Assembly: GCA_963691815.1 (NCBI GenBank)
Contig: OY829653.1
Location: 3,915,944 to 3,979,943 of the forward strand
From: Echiichthys vipera
Taxonomy: Eukaryota > Chordata > Actinopteri > Perciformes > Trachinidae
DNA length: 64,000 nt
Direction of reading: 5' to 3'
Position 1 is the stretch's first letter; each line of letters begins with the position of its first letter. Position numbers and translations under genes: made by a program. The notes under the pieces were generated by a model. The model worked only from the letters and a program-made list of their open reading frames with translations, was not told the origin of the DNA and searched no databases. Shown here one piece after another: positions 1-10,734 of the stretch.

Positions 1-528
1 ATTGTTAATGTGAGACAAGCCTTATCACCTCACTAATATTGGATCAAATGTGCCGCCAGCTTCCACAGAATATTGGCTGTTGTCAGCAGATTATTGCCCG
101 TGGTTTTGGTGGACATGTGGTGTGCACTCCTGTCTGTCCAGGTGTGGTTAGATAAAAGGCCCCTACACATGAAGCGCGGTAAAAAAAGGCTTTGTGCCGG
201 ACGCTCCATTCATTTCCTATGGAAGAGGCGGTAGCACCCAATGCATATTTGCCTCTCTGCCGACCAACCAATGAGATAGAAGCTTTGAGCGTGACATTTA
301 CGTTTCCCGGGCAACCAGAGAGCGACATCAAGCCTATTAGAAAGATGGAGGACAACGTATTGTTTGTGTGTCGGAGTTTCCCGAACTATTTAACGTTACA
401 TTAAAGTCATTTCACGATCTCGGAAGAAAACATAATGATGGAGGTTTGTTAGCATCACAGCAGGATTGTGAAGAGGCCGTTTACGAGTTAACGGTTTTAA
501 TACCAACGCTGATTTAGCAGTTTCCTGA
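1..528. other. Unassigned single-copy-looking sequence
   Basis: I see no gene or repeat that I recognise here. Two short overlapping ORFs run on opposite strands without codon structure. The stretch ends at the left terminus of the Harbinger-type element. Confidence 0.4.
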
Positions 529-1083
529 GGGCGCACTCACACTGTCCTTCCACACCGGGCCAAAATAGGTTTTACGGGTAAAGCCTAGTTCGTTTGACCA
601 GTGTGAGTGCAACCGCTCCACGCATAACTGCAGCCCGTTTGAGAGAGGTGGGCTTTTGTAGAGAGTGTTTGCACATGTACGAGCACGAGGCCTACGGCGG
701 TTCTGTGGTAATTTCCTGTGCGCCTGTTGGGACATAGAAAAAAGAAGGAGGGACCATGCATGGACATTTAAAACAATGGCGGCGAAAGGTTCACGTTGGT
801 GTGATGCGGAGGTGGAGTGTTTACTGCAGATTTGGTCGATGAAAAGATTCAAAAACAGTCGACAAGACGCACAAAAACTCTGAGGTCTACGGAAAGATTT
901 GGAAACAAAGCCACGCATCGCGATGACGTCATCAATGCGTGTGACGTGTTACGGCGTGATGACGTATAGGCAGCAAGAAGCAATCGCCGAGGCCCAGGTA
1001 GTGTGAGTACAAACGGGCCTGGAGGGGGGGACAAGGACCCTAAAGGCCGGGGCACGGTGCGGAAGGACAGTGTGAGTGCGCCC
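529..1083 (+). mobile_element. PIF/Harbinger-type MITE (H-MITE), full-length copy 1
   Basis: The ends are inverted repeats: GGGCGCACTCACACTGTCC at 529 and its reverse complement ending at 1083. The flanks are TGA on the left and TAA on the right, a decayed 3-bp TWA duplication of the kind PIF/Harbinger elements make. Inside is a start of a Myb/SANT-like reading frame (ATG at 776, with RWCDAEVECLLQIW soon after), closed by TGA at 881-883. Other copies read CGA at that codon, so a CpG transition probably made the stop. No DDE transposase is present, so the element is non-autonomous. Four other copies or parts lie in this window (15200, 23691, 37625, 47753). Confidence 0.85.
776..883 (+). pseudogene. 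Myb/SANT-like (trihelix) exon fragment inside H-MITE copy 1
   Basis: The frame starts at an ATG in the context AACAATGGCG and encodes a basic start, then RWCDAEVECLLQIW and a basic tail, ending after 35 residues at TGA. The W..xEVxxLLxIW pattern is the first helix of the Myb/SANT-like DNA-binding domain found in the second protein of Harbinger transposons and in host trihelix proteins. Known for the family: that protein takes the transposase to the nucleus and to the element ends. Here only the first helix or so remains, so no DNA-binding function is expected. The same fragment stays open for 76 codons in the 23691 and 37625 copies. Confidence 0.6.
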
Positions 1084-2358
1084 TAAGTCTCTGCGCCCAA
1101 CCTCGCGGTGAGCGCAGCGCACAACACTTATCATGTGAAGGCCCCTTAAAGATTTACTTTCTGAATACAACAGAGGTCAATGTGATGTCATAGGCCTCCG
1201 ATGACTCTGGATAAATCAGAGCTGAATACTTAATACGGTATATTCAGACGGACAGTATGAGAAAAATAATGTTATTTGAACATAAGAGCAAGTAAACACA
1301 TCCTGATAGAAACCCACAGAACAAGTGTGAACCTGAAAATGAGCATAGTTTGGGTCATTTATTATCATGCCCTGCCGTGCTGATGAGAAAACGGTTTTTA
1401 TAAGTCATTTCGTGTTTATATTTCACCCATTTTATTGACACCTTGCCTGCTAAAGGGTAACAGTTTTTATCAGGCATGGCAGAGAGCAAAGTTTGGGTAA
1501 AGTCGTCACTTTCTGCTCCAAGGAATCGCGGGACCAGCAGCTGGCAGGTGCAGCAGTTTATCACAAACCCAGAAATAATTGAAAGTGACAACTGGCAGCA
1601 CCACAAATGATTTATTAGTCTTTTACTCAGCTCCTAACCATCCTCGGGGCTGGAATCAATTATTCACCAACTATGTGTCTTCAAATCATTAATTCTACTG
1701 TGTGGAGCCAAACGCCGTCCCACTTCATGTACCTCCCCGTGTACCAGACCTTGGACTTGTTCCACCAGGTTGTGCTACCGTCTGGTACGCATCTGCATCG
1801 GAGCATCCAGCGGAGATACAGTCAGAACGGGGTCACATCAGGTCACCTGAAGCCCTCCGAGGACGAGGAGTCACGTGAAGATGTTCAGATACATTTAAAA
1901 CAATCAGCACATTCAGGCCAAGTCACGTCCCCATTAGATATTTAATATTTGAAAGATAAAACCTCATAAACATCAGATATCACCATCTACAGTACAGAAG
2001 TATTACTTTATCAGCCTGATGTTATTTTCACAGTGTCAGTGTTGTCCCCTGCCATATGATGGATACAATGGTTAGCTTCGTGGTGGTTGTGAATGCGTAA
2101 TCACAGGTTTAATGTTTCTAGAATATAGATCTTTGGCATCACTTGGTCCAAATGAAGAGCTCTTTTAAAAAACGACATAAAATCCAAATTTAAACAAATT
2201 GAGTTTGAGCCACTTTGCTGTATACAGAACCTTTTCACTGCTTCATCAGTGTTTCTGCCAAATCTCTATATTTCCTTGTTTAAAATGGTCTCAAGATGCA
2301 GTTCCTTTCCGAACCGCGACCAGCGCCAAACCTATTTTCAGCCTAAATGCCATACGTC
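1084..2358. other. Unassigned sequence, no gene seen
   Basis: Mixed-composition sequence with a 90-codon plus-strand ORF at 1673-1945 that I do not recognise and that has no splice or codon context. No repeat family recognised. Confidence 0.35.
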
Positions 2359-2467
2359 CTCTCGACCAATCAGAATTCAGCGAGCGTTCTATGCGATCCA
2401 ACATGGCGGCGCTCTGAAGCGGGAGAGTTTTTTGTGTCGTCCGTTCGTTCAACATGTTCAGACTGAG
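2359..2467 (+). repeat. 109-bp direct repeat, left copy, promoter-like
   Basis: This block recurs at 2691-2799 with the same length and about four substitutions. It contains a CCAAT-box-like GACCAATCAG and the word AACATGGCGGCGC, which resembles a YY1 site overlapping a start codon. The two copies flank an A-rich minisatellite. It may be a duplicated untranslated or promoter fragment, or the end of an unrecognised element. Confidence 0.75.
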
Positions 2468-2690
2468 TGAAAGTGAAAAAAAAACGACTAAAAACAAATG
2501 AAAAACACCACAAAAATGTGACAAAATTACTAAAAACAGATGCAAAATACCACAAAAAGTGTAAAAAACGACTAAAAACAGATGAAATCATCACAAAAAC
2601 GATTAAAAACGGATGAAAAAACACAAAAACGATTAAAAACAGATGAAAACACCACAAAAAAGTGAAAAAATGACTATAGACTGATGAAAA
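2468..2690 (+). repeat. A-rich minisatellite, degenerate 30-40 bp units
   Basis: At least six imperfect units repeat the pattern ACGACTAAAAACAGATGAAA followed by ACCACAAAAA. Unit lengths vary between about 30 and 45 bases because of A-run slippage. The array lies exactly between the two 109-bp direct repeats. The minus-strand ORFs here (phenylalanine-rich) are a by-product of the A-runs. Confidence 0.8.
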
Positions 2691-2799
2691 CTCTCGACCA
2701 ATCAGAATCCAGTGAGCGTTCTATGCGATCCAACATGGCGGCGCTCTGAAGCGGGAGAGTTTTTTGTGTCGTCCGTCCTTTCAACATGTTCAGACTGAG
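2691..2799 (+). repeat. 109-bp direct repeat, right copy, promoter-like
   Basis: Second copy of the block at 2359-2467, with the same CCAAT-like and ATGGCGGCGC words. The low divergence suggests a duplication younger than the surrounding sequence. Confidence 0.75.
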
Positions 2800-4222
2800 C
2801 CATTAAACCATTCTGACAAGATTAATGAATATTAACCAAATGTGTGGGTCTGGGTAAAAAATGTCATTTTCCTGAAAACTATTAAAATGGATTTACAGCG
2901 TTTTGGAAAAGAGCTCCTCAAATGTGGTTTCAGATGCATTTTCAACCTGCTAATGACAAATAAAACCACTGAAAAGCTCCTGTAGTAGAGCAGAGTTTTG
3001 GCAAAGCAATCGTCAATTTGTGAGCTGTTGAAAAAACCTGAAATGAAATATTAATAACAGTCTGAAGGGTGTGCATTTGGGTCGAAGGCGAGCCCAGACA
3101 GTCTAACAAAACTGTTATTTTGTGTGATAAAACAAAGAGAAATTATATCTTTCCTAATCTGTCTCCGCTTGTTACATCCTTCATCTAGATATTTAAATTG
3201 TGTGCTCGTTCTTTATATTTTTGTTTGTCAACAACAACGTGTTTGTCTGTCTCTCAGTACCTTCTGACTCCCTTATTCTGCCTGTAGCATTCCTCCCAAA
3301 GCACATTTGTTCCCACTGAAGACGTGGAAAATAAATACTGTACAATACAATACAAACATGTACATTGTAAGTGATTTCATGAAACAGCAGGACACTGTAG
3401 TTTTTAACACAATGTACTGAAACAGGAGGGAATCATGTGTTTATACGGGAACTATTTTCAGCTGCGCATTAATACATATGTGGTGTGGTAGTGAGTATTA
3501 ACTGCAGCAGGACGGTGCATGTGGGGTTAACTTTAAATAAACAAACGCATATATTCAAAGTTATGTCTCTGGGGACTGTTCTCATTCCCAAGGCGTCAAA
3601 TACTGCCATTTTGTCTCCCAAGGTGATTACGGTACGGTGGTAGGGGTTAGGCACGGAGGGTGAATGGATAAGGTTTGTGTAGGTTGTCGGGAAGTGAGAG
3701 TTTTTGCAAATCTAAGGTTACCATCGAAACGTGACCTCGGCGTTTAGACGACGCACCGGGCTTTCAACTGTAAACCAGTCTGTGGTGATATTAGACGCTC
3801 AGAACAAACAAGCTCCAGGAGTAAAGGCTCATGAATGCTCTACGTTGGATACGCATACGCATACGGACGGAGCCTTCTGTCTGTACTCTGCGTGCATTTG
3901 TCTGTATTTCTGCATGTGTCCTGCACGCTTGCAGATGCGACCGATACCGACCAAACGTTGCAGCACCAGCAGAAATCGCGGGGAGAGTGTGTCGGGCACT
4001 GTACACGAAAAGTGTTGTGAATAGCAGGAGCGAACGAGTCATCGACACCCCGACGAACATCCTGAAATACTGACAGTGACGTGCATCTTCAACTTCTCTC
4101 ATCTGTAAAACCGATGAGAGGAATTATCCGTCCATACTCCGGGGTGTACTACCCGCCATTTTGCCTCCAGGATCGTTATCTCCTCCTTGGCGCCATGTTT
4201 GTTAAGAAACTTTTGACTAGAG
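2800..4222. other. Unassigned AT-rich sequence
   Basis: No gene or known element recognised. Around 3331-3355 is a short CAATA-type simple repeat, and around 3846-3866 an ACGCAT-type run. Several overlapping ORFs of 60-103 codons at 3731-4102 lie on both strands in many frames and look like chance. Confidence 0.35.
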
Positions 4223-4448
4223 CAGGGAGGTCAAAGTCAAATACATTAGAGGGCCCACTTGCGGCGCTGCAGTGAGTTTGCAGGCTACTGTTGCATTGTG
4301 GGTAATGTAGTTTCGGTGCATGAATAACACCAGCAGGCGGCTGTGGCGTGCGGGCCGGTTCTAATACTAATCAAATATCATCCCGGGCGCCAAGATAATT
4401 CATTTGCAGGCCTGATCTGGCCCGCGGGCCTTGACTTTGACACCCATG
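4223..4448. mobile_element. hAT-type MITE (hAT-MITE), copy 1
   Basis: The left end reads CAGGGAGGTCAAAGTCAA and the right end TTGACTTTGACACCCATG, an imperfect terminal inverted repeat starting with CAGGG as in hAT elements. The flanking octamers GACTAGAG (4215-4222) and ATCTAGAG (4449-4456) match at six of eight positions, consistent with an old 8-bp hAT target duplication. The inside is shared with the copy at 46729-47035, including a GGCGGCTGTGGCGTGCGGGC block. It has no coding capacity. Confidence 0.8.
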
Positions 4449-4921
4449 ATCTAGAGGACGTTTTGCTCAACGTCCATTCTAACGCACAGGACGCATGAAA
4501 GCACGAGGGCAGTGACGATTACAACGACCTTTTCCTCACCCTAAGGGTTTTTGTTGCTTAAACCAAACCACATAGTTTGGTTTTTTCCAGTGTTAATGTG
4601 CTTCCTGTTGCTCAGCAATAATTCAATATTATCCATTATTGTCTTTCAATGGAATCATATCGTGATGAATTCATATATCGAGCTTTTGTGATGCACAACC
4701 ACATCGTTTAAACATTTAAAGTGATAATAATAAGCACATGCACTCAATTTTTCAGAAAACCTGATGTGAAATATTGTGAGTTTATATTTGACACTAAAAT
4801 TCTTAATAAAGTGAGAAAATACTGAGTGTTTTTCATTTGTTACGTGTTCAATTCACAAAAATAAGCTTCACCGTGCTGTAATTTATTTATTGAACAACCA
4901 GAAAACATGCTATAAGTTTAA
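4449..4921. other. Unassigned AT-rich sequence
   Basis: AT-rich with no ORF or known repeat. It ends in the TTAA (4918-4921) used as the target of the next element. Confidence 0.35.
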
Positions 4922-5491
4922 CCCTCCTGTTGCCCTCAAATTTGACTAACACCATTTATTCTTGGGGTCAATTTGACCGTAGCAGTTTAAACATCTGGAA
5001 AATGATCAGAAACAATGTGTGACTCAAGTGAAGTCGGGATCTTTATGTTTTTATTTAACAAAATGAAAAATATCACTGATGTTAAACTGCATGGAGGGAT
5101 TTCTGTGTGTGTGTTTTAAAGTAACTCTGTTATTTTAAGTGCTATTTTGTGTTATTTGTAACATCTGGAATGAAAGTAACGTCCGTTATCAAGGACAGCA
5201 GCATGAATTTGACCTCATATAATATTTGAATGGTAAAATAAACAATAATAATAATGATTAAATCATCCAGATGATCAAACTGACCCAAAGGAACACCGAT
5301 GCCACAAGTACATGTACAATAAGAACAATAAAAAAATATATATAATCGTGCCAATTTTAGGTTTTTTATGAGTTTTCTCCATAAAATGAGGAAAAGTCAC
5401 AAATATAAAGCAGAAAAACAAAAAAAATGACATTATTTAGAGATGTTAAACATTAAATGGGGTCAAATTGACCCTTAGGAGAACAGGAGGG
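4922..5491. mobile_element. piggyBac-type MITE (PB-MITE), copy 1, 570 bp
   Basis: The element starts CCCTCCTGTTGCCCTCAAAT and ends with ACAGGAGGG, and has TTAA on both sides (4918-4921 and 5492-5495). This is the piggyBac hallmark: TTAA target and CCCT-type ends. Subterminal blocks GGGGTCAATTTGACC and GGGGTCAAATTGACC are near-palindromes placed near each end. There is no transposase, so the element is non-autonomous. A second copy of identical length is at 59264-59833. Confidence 0.85.
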
Positions 5492-7545
5492 TTAAAACAG
5501 CGCTGTTGTGGAGCGCCACGCGTCCGACTTGGCGTCGGGCGTCGACGAGCGTCCTGACAAAACGGCCGTATGTGAAGATTTGGGATGAGAACAGACTGCT
5601 TTCTTGTATGACAAGATAAATACAGCTTACTATAGCGCAGCGGTTTATTGCCATGTACAGTAAATACAGATGGACTTGTCTGAGAGACATATGATGCAGA
5701 AATATGGCAACTATCACAGAGACAGAAACATACAGGGTGCGCGTAAATTCTTACAAGTGAGCATTCGAAATGATTTAACGGGCTCCGGCAAGACGTGAGA
5801 TTGACCATCGCAGAGTGGGATACATCTGCTCGCTCACTTTATTTCCATATACTTCCTTATGCGTTTACACTGGAGCATAAAAACCTAGTGTATGAACCAG
5901 CCTGGCTTCCTTTCTTAGGGGTGATTTCCTGTCATCGTACATCACGTCGTCGTAATTATCTTCCCCCTTTCCCTTCGTTTGATTTCATTGTATCAAAACA
6001 GAGGACGAGCAGCGCGGCATTAGGGGAATTTCTTCCTTATTCTCCCCTCAAAAGAATTTAAGTTTTATGTATAATTAACCCGGTGTAGCTTTAAAGTTCA
6101 ACAAGCAGTGTTTTATCCGGTACGACTCGAGCCCTCTCATCTTTACGCATACAAAGCATATATAATGCGCCGCCTCCCCATTATTAATTATGGAAATAAC
6201 ACAACAAAAGCACATCCTAAATCCATTACTGTTGTAAGCTAGACTTGTCTCAATAAATCAGCTCCTACAATCAAAATTGAAATAATTTTTGATGCATAAT
6301 GTATGCGCTTTGTTGCCACAACATCTGTTCATTATGCAGAGTAATGCATTCTTGTAGTTTTTTAAAAACTTCAGTCCTATAAAATAATCATAATGACTGC
6401 TTCATTACAGAGCGCGGGGAAGACAGAAGTACATTTTTACAATACGTCTCATGATTTACAGTTTCGTCTACTTTTTTATAGTCGAGTCAATCACAAGTTG
6501 GAGGGGAGAAGTGCGGGGGAAGACTCATTAAGGCAGATGTTTTTGGAAATCACACGCGTTCATACAAAGCACATCAGGCTGCTGCGTGAAGTGAGTGTGA
6601 GGGGGGGGTGGGGGGGTGTTTGGACCCCAGAGCCCGAGTCCCCTGTCACTCATAAAGAGCCCCGTGAGGAAGCGTGCATCAGTCTACCTGCGCTGCATTT
6701 ATTAACGGGGTGCGAGTTTAGTTTGTCATTCCCACGAAGACGAAAGGGATGTGAAGCATTGTTTGTCACACACGTGTGAAATAAAGTCATTAGATAAGGT
6801 CGTAATTGGCGACGTGGGGGCGCCGCAGTTGGATTCATTGTTATTTCTCGTAAAGGTCTTTTTTAAGGTCAGAACTCACCTTTAGTTCAGTTTATGCGGT
6901 GACATTTGCTCAAGTGGGGTTCGGACTTGGACTCGACTCCGTTCGTCCGCTTTACAAACTTGGTGAGACTTTAAATATTCCAGCTTCAGTTCAATATTCA
7001 TCCATTCAAGATGTACAAAAGTATATTTTAAGAGGGATGAGGAAGGGTTGGTAGACTGAACGAGGCAGGTGAAAGATATACCTGATTGACGCCGGGTGTA
7101 TAAATGATAAATGTGATTTAATTAGTGATGGAGAAGAGGTAGAGGTAAATAAATGTTATAGTAAACGCCTTTCTGCTCCTTTTTGGCCTTGTGATATTTA
7201 TTTATGAGGATTTGTACGCTGAGTTTGCAATATGACGACTTTTCGTGTGATATTCTTGTTTATTTACCTATTTTTTACATGTTTAAAATAAACAAAATAA
7301 ACTAATCTACACCTAAAAATGCAAAATTACATTCATGTATGACATTAGTCACCCCGAGGGTTTCAGTTTCCAAATTAGGTAATAGTGACCACTATTGTAC
7401 ATTATATATACATTTATACATATATATATATAATAATTGCCTGGGACTCACCACCAGCCAATCAGAACTGAATGTGTCTTCATCTATATAAAGGAAGTCC
7501 TCTCTGTTTATACTTGGTAACCATCATTTTAAGCATAAAGTCTCT
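5492..7545. other. Unassigned, mostly AT-rich sequence; possible conserved block near 6060-6420
   Basis: No gene recognised. A 128-codon plus ORF (6393-6779) has no domain I know. G-runs occur at 6601-6618 and a TA-rich run at 7403-7435. The part around 6170-6390 has homeodomain-like words such as ATTATTAATTATGG and no repeat signature, so it could be a conserved non-coding element. That is a guess without alignment. Confidence 0.3.
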
Positions 7546-7815
7546 CATCTTCAGCCTCTTATCCGGGGTCGGGTCTCAGGGGGCAGCAGCTTTAGCAGGG
7601 GACCCCAAACTTCCCTTTCCCGGGCCACATTAACCAGCTCTAACTGGGGGATCCTGAGGCGTTCCCAGGCCAGTGTGGAGATCTAATCTCTCCACCTGGT
7701 CCTGGGTCTTCCCCGAGGCCTCCTCCCAGCTGGACGTGCCTGGAACACCTCCCTAGGGAGGCGCCCAGGGTTCATCCTTACCAGATGATCCTGAACCACC
7801 TCAACTGGCTCTTAA
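7546..7815 (-). mobile_element. LINE-R 3' end (RTE/Rex3-like), truncated
   Basis: Read on the minus strand, this is the last part of a non-LTR retrotransposon ORF, ending in the same sequence that encodes the LLKLLPPRPDPG C-terminus in the 11558 copy, followed by the GATAAGAGGCTGAAGATGAG tail. It is about 85-90% alike by eye to the five other main copies in the window. It is 5'-truncated and shows no clear target duplication. Confidence 0.8.
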
Positions 7816-7954
7816 ATGTTATTTTGTGTTTTGCTGATTGATGAGATCTCCAGTACACCATCGTTTTCCACATCCAACGCCATTACATCTTTTTTTATCA
7901 CATTAAGAGAAAAGGCAGAGAGGCACTGATGCAATTGTTACTATTACTAGTATT

Positions 7955-8505
7955 ATATATAACGCATGTGATTATTACTATTACTACTATGCTGCTATTC
8001 TAATCTATAACCTTAGCTGTGCTTGTTTCTACTATTCTGCTGTATTAACCGCCATAACATATGAGTCATATTCACATTACTATAGATATTATTTTAGTTA
8101 CTGGAAGTGTGTCTGTCTCTGTCCATGTGTCCGTCTTTTCTCTCTCTCTCCTTCTCTTCCTCTCTCTGGTGCAGACAGATGTGCGTCCTCCACAGAGCTG
8201 GGTCTGTCTGACGTTCCTGTCTGTTATAGTGAAGGTTTTCGTTGCCACCGTACTCTACGGGGGAATTGTTGGGTCTGTGTAAATCATAAATAAGTCGTAG
8301 AGTGTGGTCTTTACCTGCTCTGTAAAGTGTCCTGAGATAACTTTCTCTGACATCTCTCCTTAGTTGCATGTATATAGGTCCTGTCTGTGCATGTGTGTGT
8401 ATTTCGGGCCTGTGTGTGTAACATGATTAATAATAAGAGTGAAAAAAATTCAATTTCCCCGTTGCTGGATAAATAAAGTAATTCTTCTTCTTCTTTATTT
8501 TATTT
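7955..8505 (+). mobile_element. Chimeric retroelement: REP-D body joined to SINE-3 tail
   Basis: From 7955 to about 8340 the sequence matches REP-D copies at 50330-50790 (inverted) and 60645-60962, including the CTCTACGGGGGAATTGTTGG block. At GATAACTTTCTCTGACATC it leaves REP-D and continues as the SINE-3 tail seen at 45588-45842 and 43176-43490, ending TTTCCCCGTTGCTGGATAAATAAAG-type sequence and a TTC run. A template-switch chimera or an insertion at that spot would both explain it. Confidence 0.7.
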
Positions 8506-9712
8506 CCTTTGCACAGATGCAACAGGATGTATCATATGTTATTTTAGGATTTATCTCTCCATTGTTGGACCACTCTTAAGAGGCTATGAATGACTGCTTT
8601 GTCCCTGAAACTGGATTTAATGAAGGAGAAATAAAAAAAACGAGTATACTGTGGTGGTTCTAGATAAGAACAGATACATTTTATTTAATTTGACAACGTT
8701 ATTTGCCAACATCTGACATGTTAACACTCGACACACTGTACTACAGATCGGTTCCAGAGAGCTCTTAAGATGCTGCTGCTGCCTTGAAACGGGCTGCATA
8801 TAAACTGCTATTATCTATGTCACAGTACTCGTGGCAGCGCTGCAGTGATGAAGAGGAATATTCCTGTTGCCCCAGCGTGCCGCCATGGGACTGTTATCTC
8901 TGCAACACATACATCAGACACTGATGCGCACACCTCTTCTCTCTGAATGCAACATGACAGGTTCCTTTAGTTTCCCACTTCCAATTCAGATAACACGGCA
9001 GTCTTGATCCAGCATGAAGCGCTTAGGAGATGTCGGCTGATATGAATTGAACTGTCAATAACGCGCACAGCGGAAAAAAACACTGGGCTTTTAAAAATGT
9101 ACAAGGTCCCGAAGAATGTGTGTATTCTTTGATACAGAGATTATGTTATCAGTGTTCAGGGGGTCTATGCAGAGCGCTATTCAAGAACTGATTGATAATG
9201 CAACAGAGCCCCCGACATTTTGATTATTTACATTTACATAAGAAGCAAGGAAATTGATTTCCTTTTTAAACAGCACGCACTCTTATATTTACATTTTAAA
9301 GACCTTTTGCTGTTGCTCTTCTCAACACTGAATGGATACAAACGCCCTTTTCACATTGCTAAGATTAAACGCAACTAATGGAGATGAGAGTAACGGCGAA
9401 AGTTTCTACGTCCCCGACATAATAACGCTCCTACAATACCGCACATAATATCCAGATGACTTCATTCTTCTGTGTTTCAGCTGTGGATTAAAAACGCAGC
9501 TGTACAGATCTATATATTGTATACTGCACGCGTATTGTTGTGAATTCAGATCAGAGATTTACATAAAAATAGAACAGAAAGCAGCAAAACAGTTAATACA
9601 GGCTGAATAGATGCAGTAAATTACTGATGAGATAATCGTATTTGTGATATATTTGATCTCAATCCAGGTTGGGTCATTCAAGGGTGTTTTAAGGCCTGTT
9701 TCGTTTCATTTG
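8506..9712. other. Unassigned; repeat-poor block 8800-9020 may be conserved
   Basis: No ORF of note. The block 8800-9020 has balanced composition and no repeat signature, and looks like a vertebrate non-coding conserved element by texture only. The rest is AT-rich and featureless to me. Confidence 0.3.
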
Positions 9713-9752
9713 TTGGGTCTATGTAAATCATAAATAAGTCATAGAGTGAGCC
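9713..9752 (+). repeat. Short REP-D fragment
   Basis: About 40 bases match the REP-D word TTGTTGGGTCTATGTAAATC and the following CATAAATAAGTCATAGAGTG seen at 8264 and 60846. Both ends are lost. Confidence 0.6.
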
Positions 9753-9767
9753 TGTGAATGTTCTCAT

Positions 9768-10170
9768 GTGTCCAGGTCGCCGTTCTCCTCAAAGCAATTT
9801 CAGTCAAAAGCAACTGGACTTGGTTATTTGTCAGGAAGACGTTTCACCTCTCATCCAAGAGGCTTCATCAGTTCATGTATGCATCTGACCAGGCTGGGAC
9901 TGGACCAGGACCAGGACCAGGTCCAGGCTGGGATTGGACCAGGACCAGGACCAGGCTGGGACTGGCCAACGACTGTCGTTCAGACTCAATAGAGCACTAA
10001 CGAAGTCCCACCAACGACTGCCACTCTAACGACGGTCGTTGGCAATTGGAGCACAAAGGGTTCCAGTGACATCATCGGCCTTGTGGAGGTTAAATACCTG
10101 GATCTCACACCAGTTAGTTGGTCCAGTCTCGGCCTGGTCCTGGTCCAGTCTCAGCCTAGTCCTGGTCCTC
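9768..10170 (+). repeat. Interspersed fold-back repeat with (GGACCA)n arms
   Basis: It starts with a module I know from many fish genomes (TTTCACCTCTCATCCAAGAG). Then come ACCAGG-type tandem hexamers at 9887-9962 and, inverted, CCTGGT-type hexamers at 10120-10170. The 26 bases at 9887-9912 pair with 10136-10161 with two mismatches. The loop holds two TCGTTGG-type words (AACGACTGTCGTT and AACGACGGTCGTTGG). The ORFs across it are Gly-Pro-Asp/Thr repeats caused by the hexamer. I cannot name the family. Confidence 0.6.
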
Positions 10171-10360
10171 ATGCTGTGAAACCAAACATTCTTCAGACTC
10201 ACAAAAAAAAATTTCAAATTCAACTTAAGAAGATGAAAAACCAAAAAAAGTCAAACAGAGACTTGGGAAAAAAGACGTGCACATCCCTCGTTCCCACTGG
10301 GACGGCCACTTCCTGATGATACCATGGATGTCAGACTCCAAACTGGTGCAGGGTCAGTTT
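10171..10360. other. Short A-rich unassigned stretch
   Basis: Contains an A-run at 10202-10210 and no feature I recognise. Confidence 0.35.
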
Positions 10361-10521
10361 CAAAGACGCAATAGATACAGCCATGAAAATCCTCTTGCCT
10401 CTTACTTGTGGCATTTGAAAAACAGCATAGTTTGGATGTTCTGAACTATCAAACTCCAGCTCAAATGCAGCAAACATGGAGGAAAACCTGCCTCCTGTAC
10501 AGCGGCTGCACATCCCTGTAA
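10361..10521 (-). repeat. Duplicated repeat unit, copy 1
   Basis: 161 bases recur at 10735-10884. Read on the minus strand, both can be translated into similar peptides containing QMPQVRGKRIFM. This copy has a 9-bp insertion relative to the other and a few substitutions. The unit looks like part of a longer interspersed repeat, not a host exon. Confidence 0.7.
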
Positions 10522-10734
10522 CATGGCCGATAGCTGACATCAAAGAACAACTGACAAAGATTAACTGAACTTAATTCCTGAAGACCTCTCTTCATTTTTC
10601 TCCCGTAAATGGGTTCGATGGCAAAGGCGACTTGTTTTGTTACCAGTTTGCAACCTCTACGTTTTTTTTTTACTCTGCTAACAGGCGATTTATGGACAAA
10701 CATAACCTACAGCGCCGACTTCTGACCAAACTAC
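10522..10734. other. Spacer between the two repeat units
   Basis: It contains a poly-T run (10661-10671) and a stretch ending CAAACTACCAAAGG at the start of the second unit. It is possibly part of the same interspersed repeat. Confidence 0.35.
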
